NCBI GenBank assembly: GCA_021771635.1
Contig: JAETOQ010000018.1
Span: 1-35,316, forward strand
Origin: Oscillospiraceae bacterium
Lineage (GTDB): Bacteria > Bacillota > Clostridia > Oscillospirales > Oscillospiraceae
Reading direction: 5' to 3'
DNA length: 35,316 bases
The notes beneath the pieces are model-generated. The model searched no databases. It was not told the origin of the DNA and worked only from the letters and a program-made list of their open reading frames with translations. Position numbers and translations under genes: made by a program. Each line of letters opens with the position of its first letter. Position 1 is the stretch's first letter. Positions 16,566-24,027 of the stretch are shown here, piece after piece.

Positions 16566-16578
16566 AGAGAGGGACAAA

Positions 16579-17286
16579 TTATTTATCCTCAGCGAGGCGG
16601 TAGCCAACGCCTACTTCTGTGAAGAGATACTCCGGCTCGGCGGGATTTTTTTCGATCTTGCGCCGGATATTGGCCATATTGACGCGGAGGATCTGGTTGT
16701 CACCGCCAGCGCGGGGGCCCCAGAGCTCTTTGATGATGAAGTCGTAGGTCAGGACCTTGCCGGCATATTTGCCAAGCAGCGCCACGATACGGAATTCGCT
16801 GAGAGTCAGCTTCACGTTTTCACCCCGGACAAGGACCTGGTGCCTGTTGTAGTCGATCACCAGATCGCCCACGGAATAGGTGCCCTTTTGCGCGATCTCA
16901 TCATTGCCGCTGGCGGTGCGGGTGTGGCGGATCGCGGTCCGGACACGGGCCAGCAGTTCATCTGTGCCAAAGGGCTTTGTCAGATAGTCGTCGGCGCCCA
17001 GGTCCAGAGCGGTGACTTTGTCCTTTTCATGGGAACGGGCGGAGACGACCACCACCGGCAGACTGGACCAGCTCCGAAGCTGACGGAGGATCTCCAGGCC
17101 GTCCATGTCCGGCAGGCCCAGGTCCAGGATGATCAGGTCCGGGCAGTGGGAGGAGATCATGGACAGCGCCTCACTGCCGGAACGGGCCTGCATGGCCTCG
17201 TAACCGTTGCTGGTCAAGACGGCCGAGATAAACCGGGAGATGGGCTTTTCGTCCTCAATCACCAGAATCTTTTCTCGAATATTCAT
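16579..17286 (-). CDS. kdpE: KdpE-like OmpR-family response regulator
   Basis: This is a 235-aa response regulator with a receiver domain (phospho-acceptor D55 in LIILDLGLP, Lys in LTKPFG). It has an OmpR/PhoB winged helix ending in FTEVGVGYRLAED, the usual KdpE-like end. The ATG at 17286 shares its A with the TGA stop of the sensor gene (TGATG) and follows AAGGAGG, so the pair is translationally coupled. Overall features fit KdpE, which controls potassium uptake, but no kdpFABC or Trk gene is in the window. The nearest transporter gene is cstA. Confidence 0.82.
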   Translation of the reverse strand: MNIREKILVIEDEKPISRFISAVLTSNGYEAMQARSGSEALSMISSHCPDLIILDLGLPDMDGLEILRQLRSWSSLPVVVVSARSHEKDKVTALDLGADDYLTKPFGTDELLARVRTAIRHTRTASGNDEIAQKGTYSVGDLVIDYNRHQVLVRGENVKLTLSEFRIVALLGKYAGKVLTYDFIIKELWGPRAGGDNQILRVNMANIRRKIEKNPAEPEYLFTEVGVGYRLAEDK

Positions 17287-18362
17287 CAGATAGCCTCCTT
17301 GGACAGGGGCAGGCGAAAGAGAAACTCCGCGCCGCACTCCAAATTTTTTGCTTCCATAGCGCCGCCGTGCGCCCGGACGATGGCAAGACAGACGGACAGG
17401 CCAAGGCCCATATTGCGTTTGCCGTCGCCAATGCTGGAATCCGTATGCTTCAGCGTGCCGTCAAACAGGGCGGGCAGCTCTTTTTCAGGAATGCCCTGCC
17501 CGTTATCCCGCACGGAGAAGCAGGCGAAGCGGGCTTCTTCATAGACCGTGAGGTGGATCTCGGTGGTGGTCACACCATGAACAGCGGCGTTTTCCAGCAG
17601 GTTGGACAGGACCTGTTCGATCAAGATGGGGTCCATGGGGACCAGCAGCAGGTTCTCGGGGACAGCCACGGAGACACGGACCTGGGGGAACCGCCGGCGG
17701 AATTTTCGGACGGCTTCGCTGAGCACCTCCTCTGCGGCCTCCGGCTCCTTGGCGATGTGGGCCTGATCCTCACCGATGCGGGTGATGGACAGAAGGTTTT
17801 CCACGACACGGATCAGCCACTGGGCCTCGCTGCGGACGGTCTCCAAAAGCTCCCGCTGCTCCACGGCGGAAAGGGAGGAATCGTCCAGCACGGCGGAGGT
17901 GGAGCCGACGATGGAGGTCAGAGGGGTGCGGATGTCGTGGGAGACGGAGCGGAGAAGATTGGCCCGCATTTTTTCCTTTTCGTTTTCCGCCCGCAGGCGT
18001 TCCTGCTGTTTGGCCTGGGTGGTCAGCGTGGAGGTGATGATGGAGACCATCAGAAACGTGAGGAAGGTCAGGGGATAGCCGGAGATGGTCAGGTTGAAGG
18101 CCCAGTAAGGGTAGGTGAAGATGAAATTGACGCAGACCACGCCCAGCACGGCCGCGATCAGGCCGAAGAGGTAGCCTGTGGTCAGACGGGAGATCAGCAG
18201 CACCGCCAGCACAAAAACAGGAGAGGCGAACCCATCGCTGCTGTCCGCCATGCGCAGCAGGATACACAGCTCCACGGCACAGAACATGATGCCGGCGGTG
18301 ACCAGAGAGTCCCGCCAGGAGAATGGGAACAGCCGGGAAGTCACAGATTTTTTCACATGCAA
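17286..18362 (-). CDS. KdpD-like sensor kinase lacking the N-terminal KdpD domain
   Basis: This is a 358-aa sensor kinase with a DUF4118-type four-helix membrane block (about 20-115). A HisKA box follows, SVSHDIRTPLTSIVGS with phospho-acceptor H142, then an ATPase domain with the N-box VLSNLLENAAVHG and G-box RDNGQGIP. This resembles the C-terminal half of KdpD. The large cytoplasmic KdpD/USP N-terminal region is absent, as in many short clostridial homologues. The chosen TTG at 18362 is 8 nt from AAAGGAG; the ATG nearby is out of frame. It pairs with the overlapping response regulator. The signal is unknown. Confidence 0.8.
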   Translation of the reverse strand: MHVKKSVTSRLFPFSWRDSLVTAGIMFCAVELCILLRMADSSDGFASPVFVLAVLLISRLTTGYLFGLIAAVLGVVCVNFIFTYPYWAFNLTISGYPLTFLTFLMVSIITSTLTTQAKQQERLRAENEKEKMRANLLRSVSHDIRTPLTSIVGSTSAVLDDSSLSAVEQRELLETVRSEAQWLIRVVENLLSITRIGEDQAHIAKEPEAAEEVLSEAVRKFRRRFPQVRVSVAVPENLLLVPMDPILIEQVLSNLLENAAVHGVTTTEIHLTVYEEARFACFSVRDNGQGIPEKELPALFDGTLKHTDSSIGDGKRNMGLGLSVCLAIVRAHGGAMEAKNLECGAEFLFRLPLSKEAI

Positions 18363-18477
18363 AACAGAGGCTCCTTTCCGGATCCGAGCTTTTTGGGCTG
18401 AATTGTCTAAAAACCTTGCACCTTCCACCGGTACCGCCGCAGCGCACAGTGGAAATACGCATTGTAACAATGGCTGG

Positions 18478-18560
18478 ATCCCATAAAAGCGGCCTCTCTG
18501 AGCCGTTTATATGGGATTGCGCGGCTACCGCCGCGCGAATAAACCGCAAAGCGGTTTATT
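18478..18560. repeat. Cluster of three adjacent palindromes
   Basis: Three hairpins follow one another. The outer arms ATCCCATA/TATGGGAT (18478-18485, 18510-18517) enclose CGGC/GCCG. Then come GCGCGGC/GCCGCGC (18519-18536) and a 10-bp AATAAACCGC/GCGGTTTATT (18538-18560). They lie in the 359-bp gap between divergent genes at 18362 (-) and 18722 (+). Their style resembles the 179-bp repeat but the sequence differs. The rest of the gap contains TTGACA at 18609 and a TATGAT near 18669, but no properly spaced promoter pair I would defend. Confidence 0.6.
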
Positions 18561-18721
18561 CAGTAGACATTATTATAACAGACAATTCGTTAAATTGCCG
18601 CTAAAAACTTGACAAGAGCTTAACAAATCGGGGAAACGCTTTGTCAGCGGCTGAACGGGGGTTTCGTATATGATAGAAAGCAGGCGGAGAAACGCCGGAA
18701 TATGGAAAGGAGTCGGTAGAA

Positions 18722-19315
18722 ATGAATAGAAAGCAATCTGTGGAACAAGAACTTCAGGCTTACCTGCGGAACGGAGAGCGGGTTTGCTGGCAGGGAAAGA
18801 CGGAGAGCTTTCCTCTTTTGGAAAATGACGCAAAATGGTTGATCCTGGGAAAGTGGATCGGGACCGTTGTGGTGTCGTTTTCAATCCTGATGCTGTACAT
18901 CAGCAACAATCCGGAATGGAGCGTGAAAATGGTGGGCATGGTGCTGCTGGTGGCGGCGCTGCTGGTGGTCTCTCCCATCGTGGAGCGGAACAGCGTGCTG
19001 CGGCAGCAATACTGGATCACAAACCAGAGGGTGATCCTGATGACAAAAGACCGTTCTTTTTATTATATGGAGCTGTCTGCGATCGATGAGTTCCAGATCG
19101 TGAAGGGAAAGACGAACCACGACTGCCTGGTGATCGGAAGCTGCCTGTTCGAGGAGATCAACCGGCAGCTTCGCTGGCGGGCCTGCCATCCGAAGACGGA
19201 TGTGCAGAGCGATGGAAACGTTGACCAGGCACTGGGAATGGTCTTTTTCAATGTGAGCAATGCCGAGGGCGCGGCGGCGCATCTGCGCCAGCGGAAGAGC
19301 GGCACGGCAGCCTGA
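18722..19315 (+). CDS. Hypothetical membrane protein, PH-domain-like
   Basis: This is a 197-aa protein with a hydrophilic start and two adjacent membrane helices (about 38-59 and 64-83). A cytoplasmic domain follows beginning RQQYWITNQRVIL. The pattern of Y-x-ITNxRVI, short strands and a final helix resembles bacterial PH-like (YdbS/bPH) domains. ATG follows GGAAAGGAG. It is the last host-type gene before the phage block and has its own terminator. Function is unknown. Confidence 0.72.
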   Translation: MNRKQSVEQELQAYLRNGERVCWQGKTESFPLLENDAKWLILGKWIGTVVVSFSILMLYISNNPEWSVKMVGMVLLVAALLVVSPIVERNSVLRQQYWITNQRVILMTKDRSFYYMELSAIDEFQIVKGKTNHDCLVIGSCLFEEINRQLRWRACHPKTDVQSDGNVDQALGMVFFNVSNAEGAAAHLRQRKSGTAA

Positions 19316-19359
19316 CACGAGACGCCAGCAGATATTTTGAACAAAGAGAGAAAAAGAAG

Positions 19360-19379
19360 CACCGCGGGGGACCGCGGTG
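19360..19379 (+). terminator. Terminator before the phage-like block
   Basis: CACCGCGG (19360-19367) pairs with CCGCGGTG (19372-19379) around GGGA, and extends by AAGAAG/TTTCTT-type pairing. It is followed by TTTCTTTTT. This is a good intrinsic terminator for the PH-like gene. It separates host genes from the terminase genes. Confidence 0.82.
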
Positions 19380-19462
19380 TTTCTTTTTGCCTGTTTGAAA
19401 AATTTTTTTCGCAGATGCACAGCGCGGTGCAACTTTCGGGCGGGGGCGGCCATAGGTGTGAG

Positions 19463-19951
19463 ATGCTGACGGGAAGAAGGGTGAGTGTGAAGAAGAAAAC
19501 GGATGACGGGGCCTTTTGCCGGGCCTATCTGCGGACGATGGACCCGGAACGGGCGGCCGCAGAGATCGGCCGCCGAGACGGATTCGCGCTTTTGGGCAGG
19601 AAGAGCACCCAGGAAAAGCTGGACGGGATGCGGACAGCCGCATCGGGGCAGCTACGGCGGGATGACGCCATCCGCCGTTTGGCGCAGCTGGCCTTTGGAC
19701 GGGCCAACGACGCGGTGAAGCTGGCCCTGCATGCCGGAGAGGCGGACACGGAGGGACTTGACCTGTCCGCCGTGGCGGAGTTCAAGGTGACAGACAAGGG
19801 CGGTGTGGAGGTCAAGCTGGTGGACCGGGTGCGGGCGCTGGAGACGCTGTGCGGCCTGCTGGAGAACGGAGAGGAGCACGGCGCGGAGGATTTGTACCGG
19901 GTGCTGGCGGAGGCCGCCGGCGAGATAGAGGGGGGATGGGAGAACGGCTGA
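19463..19951 (+). CDS. Terminase small subunit
   Basis: This is a 162-aa protein at the usual TerS position directly before TerL. The N-terminal part FCRAYLRTMDPERAAAEIG is the typical DNA-recognition helix pair of Terminase_2-type small subunits, and the rest is helical (oligomerisation). In PBSX the matching gene is xtmA. It would select DNA for packaging. The start ATG 19463 follows AGGTG; GTG 19487 (MKKKTDDG) is a credible alternative. Its stop overlaps the open frame of the large subunit. No upstream phage regulator is present. Confidence 0.78.
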   Translation: MLTGRRVSVKKKTDDGAFCRAYLRTMDPERAAAEIGRRDGFALLGRKSTQEKLDGMRTAASGQLRRDDAIRRLAQLAFGRANDAVKLALHAGEADTEGLDLSAVAEFKVTDKGGVEVKLVDRVRALETLCGLLENGEEHGAEDLYRVLAEAAGEIEGGWENG

Positions 19952-19985
19952 GATCATACGGTTTTCTCCCAAGCAGCTGCGGGTA

Positions 19986-21194
19986 TTGTCCTGGTGGCAG
20001 AGGGACGACTGGGAGGCCATTATCTGTGACGGCGCGGTCCGCAGCGGAAAGACCTTTTCCATGGGAGTGTCCTTTTTCCTGTGGGCCCAGGCGCGGTTCC
20101 ACGGCAGGCAGTTTGGCCTGTGCGGCAAGACCATCGTCTCGCTACGGCGGAACCTGCTGACGGAGCTGGTGCCCTATCTGCGGCGGATGGGGATGTCCGT
20201 CCGGGAGAAGCGGGCCGAAAACCTGCTGATCGTAGGATTCGCGGGGCGGGAGAACCGCTTTTTGCTGTTTGGCGGACGGGACGAGTCCAGCGCGGCGCTG
20301 ATCCAGGGGTGCACACTGGCGGGCATCCTGCTGGATGAGGCGGCGCTGATGCCCCGGTCCTTTGTGGAGCAGGCGGCGGCACGGTGCAGCGTGCCGGGAA
20401 GCCGGCTTTGGTTCAACTGCAACCCGGAGGGCCCGCAGCACTGGTTTTACAGGGAGTGGATCCTGAAGGCAAAGGAGCGGCGGGCGCTGTATCTGCACTT
20501 TACGATGGAGGACAATCCGGCCCTTTCACCGCGTATCCGGGCGCGATACCGAAACGCCTATTCCGGGGTGTTCTACCGGCGGTTCGTGCTGGGAGAGTGG
20601 ACGGCGGCCCAGGGACTGATCTACGACTTTTTTGACCAGGAGCGGGACCCGGCGGACGTACCGGAGGGGCCATTTAGAGAGTGGAGGATCTCCGTGGATT
20701 ACGGGACGGCCAATCCAGCGTCCTTCGGCCTGTGGGGCGAAAAGGACGGTGTGTGGTACCGGACGGCGGAATATTACTATGATTCCAGGAGGAGCGGAAG
20801 GCAGCGGACGGACGCGGAGTATGCGGCTGACCTGGAGCGGCTGGCGGCGGGAAGGACGATCCGGCGGGTCATCGTGGACCCGTCGGCGGCAAGTTTCATC
20901 GAAGCTCTGCGGCGGCGGGGATTTGAGGTCGTGCGGGCGGACAACGATGTGGCGGACGGCATCCGCGTGACAGCGGACCTGCTGAAAAGGCGGCAGATCG
21001 TGATCTGCCGCGATTGCCCGGACTGCCTGCGGGAGATGGCGCTCTACTGCTGGGATGAGCGGGGCGGCAGGGACGCTCCGCGAAAAGAGAACGACCATGC
21101 CATGGATGAGATGCGGTATTTCGCCATGGACCTGGCGAGAGACGCAGGCGGCGGCTTCGCGGCGGTGGCGGTGGAGCGGCCTGGCGACAGGTGA
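19986..21194 (+). CDS. Terminase large subunit (packaging ATPase/nuclease)
   Basis: This is a motor ATPase and headful nuclease (402 aa from the TTG at 19986), PBSX XtmB type. The ATPase has Walker A GAVRSGKT and Walker B AGILLDEA. The RuvC-like nuclease has ISVDYGTANP, VDPSAASF and the C-terminal DHAMDEMRYF. The family-typical start (FSPKQLRVLSWW) extends upstream of 19986 to about 19959. The frame there is open back to 19929 but has no ATG, GTG or TTG. Either an ATA/ATC start near 19953-19956 is used, or ribosomes shift from the small subunit. The real protein is probably about 10 residues longer than given. Confidence 0.9.
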   Translation: MSWWQRDDWEAIICDGAVRSGKTFSMGVSFFLWAQARFHGRQFGLCGKTIVSLRRNLLTELVPYLRRMGMSVREKRAENLLIVGFAGRENRFLLFGGRDESSAALIQGCTLAGILLDEAALMPRSFVEQAAARCSVPGSRLWFNCNPEGPQHWFYREWILKAKERRALYLHFTMEDNPALSPRIRARYRNAYSGVFYRRFVLGEWTAAQGLIYDFFDQERDPADVPEGPFREWRISVDYGTANPASFGLWGEKDGVWYRTAEYYYDSRRSGRQRTDAEYAADLERLAAGRTIRRVIVDPSAASFIEALRRRGFEVVRADNDVADGIRVTADLLKRRQIVICRDCPDCLREMALYCWDERGGRDAPRKENDHAMDEMRYFAMDLARDAGGGFAAVAVERPGDR

Positions 21195-21215
21195 CGAAAG
21201 AGAGGAGACTTGGCT

Positions 21216-22361
21216 TTGAGATGGTTCAAACGAGCAGGGACGGCGGCACCAGCGGCTGTGCAGCTGCGCAATGGCACCCGGCATCCCTTTGGAACGCTGC
21301 ATGACTATGTGCCGATGCGAAACGGAGAGGTCCGGCTGTACCGGGCAATACGGGAGGCAGTACCGCTGGTGGACGCGGCGGTCTATAAGCTGATCCGTCT
21401 GACCGGCGGCGTGACGGCGGTCTGCGGAGACAAAGCGGCGGAGAGGGCACTGGGGGAGTTTTTGCGCACTGTACCGGTGGGACGGGGACAGTTTGGCATC
21501 AATGCCTTTATGGACTGCTATCTGGATTCCCTGCTGACCTGCGGCCGGGCCATTGGGGAGATCGTGCCGGCGCAGGGCGGCCGGGATATTGCCGCGCTGC
21601 TGTGCGGACGGGTGGAGGATATTGAGATCAAAGAGGGGGAAAACCCGCTGGAATCCACCATCTGCGGGCTGGATCAGAATGGCCGGATGGAGCCGCTGCC
21701 CTATCAGGAGCTGCTGCTGTTCACACCGCTGAACCCGGAGGTGGACAGCCCATATGGCGTGTCGATGCTGCGGTCACTGCCGTTTCTGGCGGATATTCTG
21801 ATGAAGATCTACCACACCATCGGCGTCAACTGGGAGCGGTGCGGAAATGTGCGATTCGCCGTGACCTGCCGAGGCGGCGAGGGCGTCCCGGCGGCGGAGC
21901 GGAGCCGCCAGCTGGCGGAGGAGTGGTCCCGGGCCATGCAGGACACCAGAAACGGCAGCGTGCGGGATTTTGTGGCTGTGGGAGATGTGGGCATCCAGGT
22001 CATCGGCGGGGATGCGCCGATTTTGGACAGCGAGGTGCCGGTACGGCAGATCCTGGAGCAGATCGTAGCCAAGACCGGCATCCCGCCCTTCATGCTGGGA
22101 CTGAGCTGGAATTCCACGGAGCGGATGAGCGCCCAGCAGGCCGACATGCTCACCACAGAGATCACGGCTATCCGCAGGACTCTGACACCGGCGGCGGAGC
22201 GCATCTGCCGGCTGTGGCTGCGGATGCACGGATATCCCTGCGCGTTCGAGGTGGTGTGGGATGACATCAACCTGCAGGACGAGGTGGAGGAGGCGAAGGC
22301 GGAACTCTACCGGGAGCAGGCGCGGAAGCTGCGGATCGAAAACGACGCGGTGGAAACATAA
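21216..22361 (+). CDS. Phage portal protein
   Basis: This is a 381-aa portal protein, the ring through which DNA enters the head and to which the tail attaches. Family-like segments are VDAAVYKLIRLTGG, TPLNPEVDSPYGVSML and the late TGIPPFMLGLSWNSTERMSA. Its position after TerL matches PBSX xkdE. The TTG at 21216 is 8 nt from GAGGAG; an upstream TTG at 21210 is too close. Its last coding segment (22314-22346) is repeated with synonymous changes after the gene. Confidence 0.85.
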   Translation: MRWFKRAGTAAPAAVQLRNGTRHPFGTLHDYVPMRNGEVRLYRAIREAVPLVDAAVYKLIRLTGGVTAVCGDKAAERALGEFLRTVPVGRGQFGINAFMDCYLDSLLTCGRAIGEIVPAQGGRDIAALLCGRVEDIEIKEGENPLESTICGLDQNGRMEPLPYQELLLFTPLNPEVDSPYGVSMLRSLPFLADILMKIYHTIGVNWERCGNVRFAVTCRGGEGVPAAERSRQLAEEWSRAMQDTRNGSVRDFVAVGDVGIQVIGGDAPILDSEVPVRQILEQIVAKTGIPPFMLGLSWNSTERMSAQQADMLTTEITAIRRTLTPAAERICRLWLRMHGYPCAFEVVWDDINLQDEVEEAKAELYREQARKLRIENDAVET

Positions 22362-22513
22362 GAGCCCCTGCGAAAACCCAGCAAAGCGGTTTTCGTGAGG
22401 AGAGGAGGCGCAAAGGAGCGGGCGGAGTTTTCGCCGGAGGGCGGAAACGGAGCAGAGCGGGTTTGACGCCGACGGGGGAACAGGCACGGAAGCTGCGGAT
22501 CGAGAATGATTGA
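22314..22513 (+). repeat. Synonymous duplicate of the portal C-terminus
   Basis: The 33 bases at 22314-22346, inside the portal gene, encode EQARKLRIEND. The 33 bases at 22478-22510 encode the same eleven residues with five differences, all at third codon positions, then a TGA stop. The second copy has no open gene upstream. The 22362-22569 spacer also has a hairpin (22371-22378 with 22388-22395) and no gene. It looks like the tail end of a related portal gene left by recombination. Confidence 0.8.
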
Positions 22514-22569
22514 AAGGACCAGCCGCGGATCAGCAAAGAGACCGCGGCCGGGAGAGGAGCCGAGGTGGA

Positions 22570-23454
22570 ATGATGAACAGCGAAGAATTTGAGAACGGGG
22601 GATGCGGGATGGACATGCGGGAGGAATTGAGGCAGATCAATCGATTTGCCAAGGGAGAACTGACGGCGGAGCAGGTGTATGCCTTCAGCGTGCGGCTCTG
22701 CGACAACGAGGTGGACCGGGATTTTGAGCGGTTTGACGGCAGCGCACTGGAACGGCTGGGAGAACTGTTCCTGGGAAAGAGCGGCATCTTCGACCACCAG
22801 TGGTCCGCTGAAGGGCAGACAGCCCGCATTTACCGGACCGAAGTGGTGCGGGAGCCTGCGAGAGTTACAGCCGCCGGGGACGAATACCGCTGGCTGAAAG
22901 GCTGGGCGTATCTGCTGCGGACCGAGAAAAACGCGGACCTGATCGCGGAGATCGAGGGCGGTATCAAAAAAGAGGTCAGTGTGGGCTGCAGCATGGGGCG
23001 GAGCGTCTGCTCCGTCTGCGGCGCGGAGAACGGCGGCTGCCAGCACGTGAAGGGACAGATGTATGGAGACAAGCTGTGCTTCACGGAGCTGCGGGAGCCT
23101 GTGGATGCCTATGAGTGGTCGTTTGTGGCGGTACCCGCCCAGCGGGAGGCCGGCGTTCTGAAAAAGCGGTTCGGACAGGAGAGGGGCGACATCCTGACAC
23201 TGCGGAAGCAGGCCGAGCTGGGGGCCAGGTATCTGAAGGGACTGCGGCAGGAGGTGGTGCGCCTTGCCATGCTGGCGGATGACGGCCTGGACGGTCAGGT
23301 GTTCGCCAAGGCGGCGGAGCGGCTGGAGGAACCGGAGCTGCTGGAACTGAAGCGGGCGTATGAGGCCAGAGTGGCCAAGCGCTTTCCGGTGATGCCGCAG
23401 CTGCGCGGAACCGCGGCGGCGGAGCGAAGCGATGAAACAGTATTCCTCGTCTGA
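22570..23454 (+). CDS. Prohead maturation protease (HK97 type)
   Basis: This is a 294-aa protein at the prohead-protease position (PBSX xkdF-like). A protease-like core (about 30-190) has a candidate catalytic His in FDHQWSAEG and Ser in KKEVSVGCSMG. A SFVAVPAQ end resembles the vtvPAn motif of U35 proteases. The remaining C-terminal half is charged and helical, suggesting a fused scaffold domain. A cysteine pair CSVCG with a later C-H (CQHV) could bind metal. Start ATG 22570 or 22573 is possible; GGAG lies about 11 nt upstream. It should process the capsid protein during head assembly. Confidence 0.75.
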   Translation: MMNSEEFENGGCGMDMREELRQINRFAKGELTAEQVYAFSVRLCDNEVDRDFERFDGSALERLGELFLGKSGIFDHQWSAEGQTARIYRTEVVREPARVTAAGDEYRWLKGWAYLLRTEKNADLIAEIEGGIKKEVSVGCSMGRSVCSVCGAENGGCQHVKGQMYGDKLCFTELREPVDAYEWSFVAVPAQREAGVLKKRFGQERGDILTLRKQAELGARYLKGLRQEVVRLAMLADDGLDGQVFAKAAERLEEPELLELKRAYEARVAKRFPVMPQLRGTAAAERSDETVFLV

Positions 23455-23483
23455 GAGACGAACGATAGATAAGGAGGACAACA

Positions 23484-23843
23484 ATGAAGGTTTCTTATGA
23501 AGGGATCGGCCAGTGGGCCGCTACTTTCGCCTGCACGGAGGCAGTGGAGGGCGAGATGGTCAAGATCAGCGGCAGCGGTGAGGTGAGCGCCTGCGCCGCA
23601 GGGGACGGCTTCTGCGGCCAGGTACTGTCCGTGGGCAGAGACGGCGAGGCTTGCGCGGTGGCACTGGGCGGCATGGTGACCGCGTCTTATTCCGGTGACA
23701 CCGCGCCCAGCCTGGACTGGTGTGCGCTGGTGGCCGACGGCGAGGGCGGCGTGCGGACAGCCGGAGATGACGATGACAATGGCCGCAGCCATTTGGTGGT
23801 GGATGTGGACACCAGCGGCAAGACTGTGACCTTTGCACTGTAA
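23484..23843 (+). CDS. Capsid decoration-type protein
   Basis: This is a 119-aa beta-rich acidic protein between the protease and capsid genes, the usual place of head decoration or stabilisation proteins. It has alternating glycine and valine strands (VKISGSGEVSACAAGDGFCG, then GDDDDNGRSHLVVDVD) and no transmembrane segment. The ATG follows AAGGAGG. Its TAA stop is the first three bases of the 179-bp repeat copy B. The assignment is by position and composition. Confidence 0.65.
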   Translation: MKVSYEGIGQWAATFACTEAVEGEMVKISGSGEVSACAAGDGFCGQVLSVGRDGEACAVALGGMVTASYSGDTAPSLDWCALVADGEGGVRTAGDDDDNGRSHLVVDVDTSGKTVTFAL

Positions 23844-24019
23844 TACCATTTCTTGATAAAAAGATTTAAAAATCTTTTTATGGCGGCGTGAAACGCCGCC
23901 GCACCTGCGGCGCACCAAGAAAAGTATTGACAACATTCTTGGCGGCTGCGCCGCCGGGCCGCATTCTGCGGCCCCATAAAACGATTGCATCGTTTTATGA
24001 AAAATTAGTATAAGGAGGA
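23841..24019 (+). repeat. 179-bp multi-hairpin repeat, copy B
   Basis: It runs from the decoration-gene stop to the AAGGAGGA of the capsid gene. Successive palindromes are TAAAAAGATTT/AAATCTTTTTA, GGCGGCGT/ACGCCGCC, GCCGCA/TGCGGC, CCAAGAA/TTCTTGG, GGCGGC/GCCGCC, GGGCCGCA/TGCGGCCC and CATAAAACGAT/ATCGTTTTATG. It matches copy A (8809-8987) over the same length with 7 differences. As in copy A, the gene it precedes is read away from its AAGGAGG end. It holds a perfect TTGACA in a loop but no -10 at the right distance. Confidence 0.88.
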
Positions 24020-24027
24020 GAGAGCAT

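Noticed and set aside
18478-18560. CRISPR or riboswitch reading of the palindrome cluster
   Set aside because: No regular spacers or repeated unit; the stems do not match any riboswitch layout I know.
19316-19462. Phage attachment site at the left end of the block
   Set aside because: No tRNA gene, integrase or matching direct repeat at the two ends was found by eye.
23930-24016. Promoter inside repeat B using TTGACA or TTGCAT with TATAAG
   Set aside because: TTGACA has no -10 at 16-18 bp; TATAAG would place the transcript start inside the ribosome site.
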